Shown: piece by piece, positions 1 through 5,500 of the stretch
How positions within the stretch are numbered: position 1 is the stretch's first letter
How the letters are laid out: each line of letters starts with the position of its first letter
NCBI GenBank assembly: GCA_023485185.1
Contig: JAMCZP010000005.1
Coordinates: forward strand, 1 to 7,455
DNA length: 7,455 bases
DNA from: Gammaproteobacteria bacterium
GTDB lineage: Bacteria > Pseudomonadota > Gammaproteobacteria > Pseudomonadales > Halomonadaceae
Reading direction: 5' to 3'
Made by a program: the position numbers and the translations under genes
The notes under the pieces: model-generated
What the model was told of the DNA's origin: nothing
The model's database searches: none
What the model saw: the letters and a program-made list of their open reading frames with translations, nothing else

Positions 1-557
1 TTAGCCCACCTTCCTGGTTAACCGGGTTTGTCACCCTGCCCGGCGACACCCGCTACCCTATCTACCGGTTAATGCTGATTGGCGTAGGTATCACCGTTTC
101 CATTGCGCTCTACTTTTTGATCTCCAAAACACGCTTGGGTATGCGCATTCGCGCCGGTGAAAGCGACCGCGAGATGATTGGCGCGCTAGGAGTGAATATT
201 TCCAAGCTGTATACCGTGGTGTTTGCGTTGGGCGCGGGGCTGGCAGGCTTAGCCGGTGCCTTGGTGGGCGCGCTGCAATCTGTACAAGTGGGCATGGGCG
301 AACCGGTACTCATCCTGGCCTTCGTGGTGATTGTCATCGGTGGCATTGGCTCAATCAAAGGCGCGTTACTCGGGGCGCTATTGGTAGGCCTTGTGGATAC
401 GCTTGGTCGGGTCTATTTGCCAATTTTTTTCCGCGCTTTTATGCCGCCTTCTGAGGCCTCTGGGGTTGGTGCAGCGATTGCCGCGATGCTGATCTATATC
501 CTCATGGCCGTGATTCTCGCCTTCAAGCCAAAGGGACTGTTCTCTGCTCATGACTAA
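1..557 (+). CDS. livH: Branched-chain amino acid-type ABC transporter permease, LivH family (5' end outside window)
   Basis: Inner-membrane permease subunit of a LivHMGF-type importer (BPD_transp_2 family). The open frame runs from base 3 without a start, giving 184 residues of a protein that is usually about 290-300, so roughly the N-terminal 110-120 residues lie to the left. The ATG at base 72 is internal, because coding with family-like residues (ending RYPIYRL) continues upstream of it. Visible family features are the cytoplasmic loop RAGESDREMIGALGV, which contacts the ATPases, then a glycine/alanine-rich helix (GAGLAGLAGALVGAL), a helix ending VIVIGGIGSIKGALLGALLVG, and a final hydrophobic helix before FKPKGLF. 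The stop overlaps the next permease start by 8 bases. Substrate cannot be read from the permease. Given the thioesterase and RidA-like genes downstream, an aromatic acid such as 2-aminobenzoate is as likely as an amino acid. Confidence 0.95.
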   Translation, partial: SPPSWLTGFVTLPGDTRYPIYRLMLIGVGITVSIALYFLISKTRLGMRIRAGESDREMIGALGVNISKLYTVVFALGAGLAGLAGALVGALQSVQVGMGEPVLILAFVVIVIGGIGSIKGALLGALLVGLVDTLGRVYLPIFFRAFMPPSEASGVGAAIAAMLIYILMAVILAFKPKGLFSAHD

Positions 558-1614
558 TAACACTTCCCTGTCTAATACTTCCCCCTCAGGTACTTCGGCT
601 GACATTGCTTTAGCGCCAAAGGCGGATAGGCACTTTGACCGCAAAGGCCTGGTGCAGATGGCACTGCTCGGTCTACTGCTGATATTGCCGCTAACCGCCT
701 ATTTTCTGGGGCACATCTATTACGTCAATCTGGCCTCGCGGATGACGATCATTGCCATGGCCGCCGTGGGCCTTAACCTGGCGATTGGCTATGGCGGCAT
801 GGTGAGTTTTGGCCATGCTGCCTATTTTGGATTGGGCGGCTATATAGCCGGTATCAGCGCTTATCACGCTTTTGATTACTCACTGTTTATGACCTGGCCC
901 ATTAGCGTACCGGGCAGCGATAGTTTGCTGGTGGTGTGGCTGGTCGCTGTGCTGCTGTGTTCATTGCTGGCATTGGCGATCGGCGCTATTTCACTGCGAA
1001 CCACGGGGGTCTATTTTATTATGATCACCCTCGCCTTTGCCCAGATGATTTACTACTTTGCCAACTCCTGGCCAACCTATGGCGGTGAGGATGGCCTGCC
1101 AATCTATATACGAAACACTTTGCCGCTAGTCGATAGCAGCAATTCGTTAACCTATTTTCTAATCTGTTTTGTTGGCTTAGTGCTGGCGATGGCGATCACC
1201 TCGCGGCTGATGAAATCCCGCTTTGGCGCAGCACTTACCATGGCGCGGCTAAATGATGTTCGCCTTGCCACGGCAGGTATCAGCCCCTACCCCATTCGCT
1301 TAGTAGCCTTTGTTATTTCTGCCGCTATTACGGGACTAGCTGGAGCGCTTTATGCGGATCTGAATGGTTTTGTTAGCCCGACGATGCTCAGCTGGCACTT
1401 CTCTGGTGAACTGATGGTGATTGTGATTTTGGGCGGCGTGGGGCGTCTTTATGGCCCGCTGGCCGGCGCAGTGCTGTATGTGATGATGGAAACGCTACTG
1501 GGTGGCATCACTCAGTACTGGCAGCTCTTTTTAGGCTTAGTGCTGCTTGGCGTGGTGCTGTTTGCCAAGCACGGCGTGATGGGATGGTTAGCCGGGAGGG
1601 AGCGCAATGAGTGA
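550..1614 (+). CDS. livM: Branched-chain amino acid-type ABC transporter permease, LivM family
   Basis: Second inner-membrane permease of the importer, 354 residues, within the normal LivM range. A polar, Ser/Thr/Asn-rich cytoplasmic N-terminus of about 33 residues is followed by hydrophobic helices. Family signatures are GLNLAIGYGGMVSFGHAAYF (about 74-93), the segment SLRTTGVYFIMITLAFAQM (about 148-166), the coupling loop around RLNDVRLATAGI (233-244), and ILGGVGRLYGPLAGAV (293-308). The ATG at 550 overlaps the livH stop (ATGACTAA, 8 bases) with only a weak, distant purine run (AAAGGGA), so translation is probably coupled to livH. Its own stop overlaps the livG start in the same way. The coupling loop is less charged than the usual RENE-type loop of LivM, which may reflect a transporter subfamily. 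Family assignment is firm; substrate is unknown. Confidence 0.96.
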   Translation: MTNNTSLSNTSPSGTSADIALAPKADRHFDRKGLVQMALLGLLLILPLTAYFLGHIYYVNLASRMTIIAMAAVGLNLAIGYGGMVSFGHAAYFGLGGYIAGISAYHAFDYSLFMTWPISVPGSDSLLVVWLVAVLLCSLLALAIGAISLRTTGVYFIMITLAFAQMIYYFANSWPTYGGEDGLPIYIRNTLPLVDSSNSLTYFLICFVGLVLAMAITSRLMKSRFGAALTMARLNDVRLATAGISPYPIRLVAFVISAAITGLAGALYADLNGFVSPTMLSWHFSGELMVIVILGGVGRLYGPLAGAVLYVMMETLLGGITQYWQLFLGLVLLGVVLFAKHGVMGWLAGRERNE

Positions 1615-2359
1615 TGTCATCCTTTCACTACAAAAGCTGCATAAGCGCTTCGGCGCGCTCCAGGCGACCCACGATGTATCGCTGGATCTTCAGCAGGGCG
1701 AAATACATGCGCTGATTGGTCCTAACGGTGCAGGCAAGTCGACCTTGATTGGCCAAATCGCCGGTAATATACGCCCGGATGAGGGGCGGGTTTATTTAGC
1801 AGACACCGAAATCACCGGCATGAATATCGCCCAGCGCGCCCGCTTGGGACTGGGGCGCAGTTTTCAGGTCTCATCACTGGCGGAACCGCTTTCGGTGATG
1901 CGTAATGTGATGATGGGCGTTCAAGCGTTACAGAGCCACAGTTTCAGATTCTGGAAACCCGTCGCAAAAGATCGGCAACTACTCGAACCTGCCTATGAGG
2001 CACTGGAGCGTATGCAGCTTAGCCATCGCGCCTGGACGCCGGTATCTGAGCTTTCCCACGGTGAGCGTCGTCAAGTTGAAGTCGCCTGCGCCTTAGCGCT
2101 GAAGCCTCGCGCGCTGCTGCTGGATGAACCCATGGCAGGCCTGGGGCCAGAGGGTTCAGCGAAGCTTACCGAGCTGCTGGAAGCACTGAAGCTGGAAGTG
2201 CCCATTCTGTTAATTGAGCACGATATGGAAGCAGTATTTCGGCTGGCCGATCGTATCTCTGTGCTGGTCTCCGGTAGCGTTATCGCCCATGGCGATAGCC
2301 AAGCGATTAGGCAGGATCCGCGTGTTCGTGAAGCCTACCTGGGAGATTCCGATGCTTAA
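1607..2359 (+). CDS. livG: ABC transporter ATP-binding protein, LivG family
   Basis: Cytoplasmic ATPase of the importer, 250 residues, full length for LivG. Walker A is GPNGAGKST (38-46), the Q-loop glutamine is Q87 in the LivG-typical GRSFQ, the ABC signature is LSHGERRQVEVA (149-160), Walker B is ALLLDEPMAGLGPE (169-182), and the switch histidine is H205 in IEHDM. All catalytic elements are present, so this subunit should hydrolyse ATP. The segment between the Q-loop and the signature (about 100-148) is the longer LivG-type insert. A good ribosome binding site (GGGAGGGAG) lies just before the ATG at 1607, which overlaps the livM stop by 8 bases (ATGAGTGA). The stop overlaps livF by 8 bases. 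Confidence 0.96.
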   Translation: MSDVILSLQKLHKRFGALQATHDVSLDLQQGEIHALIGPNGAGKSTLIGQIAGNIRPDEGRVYLADTEITGMNIAQRARLGLGRSFQVSSLAEPLSVMRNVMMGVQALQSHSFRFWKPVAKDRQLLEPAYEALERMQLSHRAWTPVSELSHGERRQVEVACALALKPRALLLDEPMAGLGPEGSAKLTELLEALKLEVPILLIEHDMEAVFRLADRISVLVSGSVIAHGDSQAIRQDPRVREAYLGDSDA

Positions 2360-3032
2360 GGTTGCTGATATTGAAACCTTTTATGGCCCCTCCCAGGCGC
2401 TGTTTGGGGTCAATCTTGAAGTAAGCGCCGGGGAAATGGTCGCGTTAATGGGCCGCAACGGCATGGGTAAAACCACTACCATTCGCTCGATATTTGGCCT
2501 TACTCCGGCAAGCCACGGCACCATTGAGTTTGAGTCTCAGAACTTACGCCGACTGCCCGCCTACCGTATCGCCAAAGCGGGTTTGGGCTTGGTGCCAGAA
2601 GGACGACGCTGTTTTCCCAATTTATCGGTGCGTGAAAATCTGTTGGTCACCGCTCGCCCGGGCGAGTGGACACTGGAAAAAGTGGAAACGCTGTTTCCGC
2701 GTTTGGAGGAGCGCCGGGCGCAAATGGCCAAAACCCTCTCAGGCGGTGAGCAGCAGATGCTGGCCATTGGCCGAGCGCTAATGACCAACCCGCGCCTGCT
2801 GGTGCTTGATGAAGCAACAGAGGGACTGGCACCGGTTATTCGCCAGGAGATTTGGCGGGCGATTCGGCTGTTTAAAGAACAAGGCCAATCCACGCTGCTG
2901 GTAGATAAGTCATTGAGTGAGATTCTGCCGATTGCTGACCGCTGCACCATTTTAGAAAAAGGCTGCACGGTGTGGGATGGCAAACCCGCCATGCTGGATA
3001 GCGCCATTCGTGACCGTTACTTGGGCGTTTAG
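2352..3032 (+). CDS. livF: ABC transporter ATP-binding protein, LivF family
   Basis: Second cytoplasmic ATPase, 226 residues, slightly short for LivF. The start at 2352 is chosen over an upstream in-frame ATG at 2214: GGGAG lies 6 bases before it, it overlaps the livG stop by 8 bases (ATGCTTAA), and homology begins at MLKVADIETFYG. Walker A is GRNGMGKTT (34-42), the signature is LSGGEQQMLAIGRAL (129-143), and Walker B is LLVLDEATEGLAP (149-161). Two sites differ from textbook LivF. DEATEGLAP stands for DEPSLGLAP, and the strand carrying the switch residue reads LLVDKSLSE where LivF has LVEQN. So a lysine (K186) sits where LivG has the switch histidine and LivF usually has glutamine. I recall similar variants in ATPases of aromatic-acid gene clusters. 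An intact LivG partner could carry most of the hydrolysis. Confidence 0.95.
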   Translation: MLKVADIETFYGPSQALFGVNLEVSAGEMVALMGRNGMGKTTTIRSIFGLTPASHGTIEFESQNLRRLPAYRIAKAGLGLVPEGRRCFPNLSVRENLLVTARPGEWTLEKVETLFPRLEERRAQMAKTLSGGEQQMLAIGRALMTNPRLLVLDEATEGLAPVIRQEIWRAIRLFKEQGQSTLLVDKSLSEILPIADRCTILEKGCTVWDGKPAMLDSAIRDRYLGV

Positions 3033-3045
3033 GGAGGAGACAACA

Positions 3046-3453
3046 ATGGCGTTCACAACCCAGCGAAAAGTCCGTTTTCAGCACTGTGATCCAGCGGGGA
3101 TCGTTTTTTACCCCCGCTATTTCGAGATGATTAACTCCGTGGTGGAGGACTGGTTCGAGGAGGTCTTGCATCACGATTTTAATCAACTGCATGTGGAAAC
3201 CGGTATGGGAGTGCCTACTGCCGCCATCGACACTCAGTTTCATGCACCTAGCCGGTTGGGCGAACGGCTGACCTTTGAGTTAGCGGTTCAGTCGGTGGGC
3301 CGTAGCAGCCTGACCCTCCAAATCGTCGCTTATTGCGGGGAGCAAAAGCGCCTAACCAGCGATTCAACCCTGGTATTTGTGGATTTAAGTAGCGGTAAGC
3401 CGATGCAATGGACAGAGGCAATACGCCAGCATATTACCGTCGATAACCTATAA
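3046..3453 (+). CDS. Acyl-CoA thioesterase, 4-hydroxybenzoyl-CoA thioesterase type (hotdog fold)
   Basis: A 135-residue single hotdog-domain protein that should hydrolyse an acyl- or aroyl-CoA thioester to the acid and CoA in the cytoplasm. The N-terminal block RFQHCDPAGIVFYPRYFEMI (10-29) matches the signature of Pseudomonas 4-hydroxybenzoyl-CoA thioesterase, and D15 aligns with its catalytic aspartate (D17). The start at 3046 is set by a strong ribosome binding site (GGAGGAG) about 6 bases upstream; an earlier in-frame ATG at 2977 lies inside livF and has no such site. The gene starts 13 bases after livF and ends 11 bases before the RidA-like gene, so it belongs to the transporter operon. 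In CoA-dependent aromatic pathways such enzymes are thought to release CoA from dead-end or stalled thioesters. Whether the substrate here is 2-aminobenzoyl-CoA, salicylyl-CoA or another cannot be read from sequence. Confidence 0.9.
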   Translation: MAFTTQRKVRFQHCDPAGIVFYPRYFEMINSVVEDWFEEVLHHDFNQLHVETGMGVPTAAIDTQFHAPSRLGERLTFELAVQSVGRSSLTLQIVAYCGEQKRLTSDSTLVFVDLSSGKPMQWTEAIRQHITVDNL

Positions 3454-3464
3454 GGATAGCCATC

Positions 3465-3878
3465 ATGAGTGACGCCAACGTTCATCAGCTTCTTCACCCC
3501 TCCCATTGGAAAGCCGCAGTGGGCTACGCCAACGGTGTGCTTGCATCAGGGCAAACTGTCTTTGTCGGCGGTCAGATTGGTTGGAATGCCGATCAGGTAT
3601 TTGAAAGTGATGATTTCGTCGTTCAAGTGAATCAGGCGCTGCAGAATATTGTGGCGATCTTAAAAGAGGCCAATGCAGGTCCTGAACATATTGTGCGGTT
3701 AACCTGGTATGTGACCGACAAGCGAGAGTATTTGGCACGGCTTAAAGAAGTGGGCGGCGCTTATCGCGAAGTACTTGGCAAGCATTTCCCTGCGATGACC
3801 ATGGTTCAAGTGGCGGGGCTTGTGGAAGATCAGGCTAAGGTGGAAATCGAAGCGACGGCGGTGATACCGGCCGTATAA
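3465..3878 (+). CDS. RidA/YjgF/UK114-family protein lacking the catalytic arginine
   Basis: A 137-residue chorismate-mutase-like-fold protein of the Rid superfamily, normally a homotrimer with active sites between subunits. Family marks are YANGVLASGQTVFVGGQIGW (21-40), the helix QVNQALQNIVAILKEANAG (54-72), HIVRLTWYVTD (75-85), and the C-terminal MVQVAGLVEDQAKVEIEATAV (113-133). In E. coli RidA the last block carries Arg105 in the sequence ARLP, which binds the imine carboxylate and is needed for enamine/imine deamination. Here the position is glycine (G118 in AGLV). This is therefore probably not a classical 2-iminobutanoate deaminase but an Rid member of the arginine-less subgroups, whose functions are mostly unknown. 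AAGGA lies about 8 bases before the ATG. It is the last gene before a convergent neighbour. Rid proteins occur in several aromatic-degradation operons, where they may deal with reactive intermediates. Confidence 0.92.
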   Translation: MSDANVHQLLHPSHWKAAVGYANGVLASGQTVFVGGQIGWNADQVFESDDFVVQVNQALQNIVAILKEANAGPEHIVRLTWYVTDKREYLARLKEVGGAYREVLGKHFPAMTMVQVAGLVEDQAKVEIEATAVIPAV

Positions 3879-3881
3879 AAT

Positions 3882-3905
3882 TGCTTATTGAGATAACACT
3901 AAGCA
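3882..3905 (+). other. Small inverted repeat after the RidA-like gene
   Basis: TGCTTA (3882-3887) and TAAGCA (3900-3905) form a 6-base stem with a 12-base loop, four bases after the stop of the RidA-like gene. It is AT-rich and has no T-run, so it is at best a weak mRNA end structure. It could also arise by chance. Confidence 0.25.
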
Positions 3906-3908
3906 CAA

Positions 3909-4056
3909 GAACGGAATAGCCTGCAGCGGGGGTCTTTCGCCATGGCCGGAAAGTGTTCCCGACAATTCCGGCATTTCCGCCATCCATGGCGGTCAGATGG
4001 CGAAAGTAGCGCCCAGGGATGGGTTCACAGCGCCCCCGCGGAAGGCTATTGCGTTC
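3909..4056. repeat. 148-base intergenic palindromic element with nested hairpins
   Basis: The outer inverted arms are 3909-3932 and 4033-4056, complementary at 21 of 24 positions. Inside them, CTTTCGCCAT (3934-3943) pairs perfectly with ATGGCGAAAG (3997-4006). Within that lie a 7-base arm pair GCCGGAA/TTCCGGC (3945-3951 and 3966-3972) and a compact hairpin CCGCCA/TGGCGG (3977-3992). The right side also has a short CCCA/TGGG hairpin and the phrase GGGTTCACAGCG. It sits between two convergent genes and would fold on either strand. The size, nested palindromes and lack of coding favour a small non-autonomous dispersed repeat (REP/BIME- or MITE-like). I have an impression of similar motifs repeated in Halomonas genomes but cannot verify it. 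No clear target-site duplication is visible. A side role in ending transcription from both directions is plausible, though it has no U-tract. Confidence 0.65.
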
Positions 4057-4078
4057 CACTCAGAGCTAAGGCGCATTC

Positions 4079-4972
4079 TTATAACCCATGAACCCCTTTA
4101 ATCCAATCAACAAAACAGCCATCGTTTAGATAGTTTTCAAGAATCGAGAAGTGATCCACATCGGAAAGTAGCTGCTGGGTAACAGTTTGGCCCTGCTGGC
4201 TCAAATGCTCAGCATAGCTGGTCATCTGCCTTTCAAACTCTTCGGACTCCAATGCCCCTGCTACCAGCTTTATCGGTGCAGATACACGGCACGACAGCCA
4301 TAACGGGCTGAATTCCTGCACATCGCGCCCGCTAAGCTGAAGCTTGGGCTGCAGCCACGACCAAGGGAAGGGCCGCAAATCGTATAAACCACTGACACAT
4401 AGCGCACCACGAATCAGTTGGTTGGGTAGCCCAAAGCGGCCTTCCCAATCCGTCGACATCAGCATGGCGCAGAGATGCCCACCCGCTGAGTGCCCCGAAA
4501 TACTCAGTTGCCCAGGGTCAACGCCTAGCTCAGCGGCATGGGTGTACACATAGGCGACTGCCGCCTGGGCCTGACGCACTAACTCACTAAAGCGAACCTG
4601 CGGGCAGAGTGCATAGTTGACCACTGCGACCGTGATGCCTGCCTTGACCAAATCATCAACGATAAAGCTAAATTCACGGTGGCTTAAGGAGCGCCAGTAG
4701 CCGCCGTGGAAAAACACATGCACGGGGGCTTTTGGGTTATCTGTATGAGCTGCATCCGTATGAGGTGCGTCGGCATGGAAGATATCCATGCGCTCTGCCA
4801 GTGAAGGGCCGTAAGGCAGATCAAGGCTAACTTTAAGACTTGCGCTGTGGCGCGCTCGTGATGCTTCACTACGTTCACGCCACCCCTTTACCAACACCGC
4901 CGGATCTTGACCAATCATCGGGTCGTAGGCGCGATCAATCTCTTCTTGAGTCGTCAAGTGTTGATAAAGCAT
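4079..4972 (-). CDS. Alpha/beta hydrolase, arylformamidase (kynurenine formamidase)-like
   Basis: A 297-residue serine hydrolase with no signal peptide, so cytoplasmic. The oxyanion-hole motif HGGYWR (89-94) is the form used by alpha/beta-fold kynurenine formamidases. The nucleophile elbow is GHSAGGH with S162, the strand VNYALCPQ (118-125) is typical of the HSL/arylformamidase branch, and the catalytic histidine is H274 in DVDHFSILE. The acid is probably E242 in GALESEEF, where the family often has aspartate. The N-terminus (TQEEIDRAYDP) also matches this branch. A predicted reaction is hydrolysis of N-formylkynurenine or a related aryl amide or ester. The start at 4972 has AAGGGGG five bases upstream. 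The gene begins 27 bases after dsbB, so it is probably cotranscribed with gshA-dsbB, yet it faces an aromatic-type operon. Bacterial KynB usually belongs to a different, metal-dependent family, so the substrate remains open. Confidence 0.88.
   Translation of the reverse strand: MLYQHLTTQEEIDRAYDPMIGQDPAVLVKGWRERSEASRARHSASLKVSLDLPYGPSLAERMDIFHADAPHTDAAHTDNPKAPVHVFFHGGYWRSLSHREFSFIVDDLVKAGITVAVVNYALCPQVRFSELVRQAQAAVAYVYTHAAELGVDPGQLSISGHSAGGHLCAMLMSTDWEGRFGLPNQLIRGALCVSGLYDLRPFPWSWLQPKLQLSGRDVQEFSPLWLSCRVSAPIKLVAGALESEEFERQMTSYAEHLSQQGQTVTQQLLSDVDHFSILENYLNDGCFVDWIKGVHGL
4740..4778 (-). repeat. 15-base tandem repeat within the hydrolase gene
   Basis: Two adjacent 15-base units (4740-4754 and 4755-4769) match at 12 of 15 positions, and a degraded partial third unit follows. 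In the protein they give pentapeptide steps HADAP, HTDAA, HTDNP (residues 66-80), just before the first core strand and the HGGYW motif. This is a probable surface-loop expansion by slippage that keeps the reading frame. Confidence 0.6.
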
Positions 4973-4999
4973 GTAAGCCCCCTTACCACTGACGCACAG

Positions 5000-5500
5000 T
5001 TAGCGTCGACTTTTAAAAAACAGCATACGCAATGGCGCGATTGCCAGAATAGCAAAACCGATAAGTGTCCAGGCGGGTAACGAGAGGCCCAGTAGCACGA
5101 AATCGATCTCGGCGCACTCGCCTGAGCCGGTTAAAACCATAGCAACGACATCCTGCATGGGCAGGATATCCATCATGTAATCAAGCCCAGGCCCACAAGA
5201 AGGGACTTCATCGGCTGGCAATGTTTGCAGCCAAACATGTCGCCCGGCAATAAACGCACCGGTACCCACCGCGACTAACGATAGCAACCCGTAAATGACT
5301 TTACCCACACGCCCCGCCGGGCTGTGAATGGCGGCAATCGCAAACACAATGCCCGCCGCGATCACCGCTACGCGCTGGAAGACACACAGCGGACAGGGGT
5401 CGAGGCCACCGATATGCTCCAGGCCGAGGGCCACCGCCATCATGAAAACACAGAAGGTTAGACCCGTGAGTGCCACCGAGCGGAAAGAGTGCAGGATCAT
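5000..5500 (-). CDS. dsbB: Disulfide bond formation protein DsbB
   Basis: Inner-membrane quinone reductase that reoxidises periplasmic DsbA and passes electrons to the respiratory quinone pool. The 166-residue protein has four hydrophobic helices (about 8-27, 43-60, 67-85 and 138-158) and the two periplasmic cysteine pairs of the family: C36-P-L-C39 in the first loop, and C102 with C129 in the second, matching E. coli C41/C44 and C104/C130. R43 in FQR follows the first pair and aligns with the conserved quinone-binding arginine; the RHVWLQ motif (87-92) is also typical. The ATG overlaps the gshA stop as ATGA, with GAGG seven bases upstream, so translation is coupled to gshA. The pairing puts cytoplasmic glutathione synthesis and periplasmic thiol oxidation on one transcript. 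No second DsbB-type gene or dsbA is in the window. Confidence 0.96.
   Translation of the reverse strand: MILHSFRSVALTGLTFCVFMMAVALGLEHIGGLDPCPLCVFQRVAVIAAGIVFAIAAIHSPAGRVGKVIYGLLSLVAVGTGAFIAGRHVWLQTLPADEVPSCGPGLDYMMDILPMQDVVAMVLTGSGECAEIDFVLLGLSLPAWTLIGFAILAIAPLRMLFFKSRR

Noticed and set aside
2214..2351. Upstream extension of livF from an in-frame ATG at 2214
   Set aside because: It lies inside livG in another frame and encodes no family sequence; the start at 2352 has a ribosome binding site and matches the LivF N-terminus.
2977..3045. Upstream extension of the thioesterase from an ATG at 2977
   Set aside because: It lies inside livF, while 3046 has a strong ribosome binding site and begins the hotdog homology.
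3463..3738. Minus-strand open frame opposite the RidA-like gene
   Set aside because: It is a shadow of a clear gene, with no recognisable protein features.
3909..4056. CRISPR or integron attachment site
   Set aside because: There are no regularly spaced direct repeats and no integrase or cas genes; the structure is a single nested palindrome.
3835..4059. 74-codon minus-strand open frame over the end of the RidA-like gene and the intergenic palindrome
   Set aside because: It overlaps the RidA-like gene's end, consists mostly of inverted-repeat DNA, has no ribosome binding site and no family-like composition.
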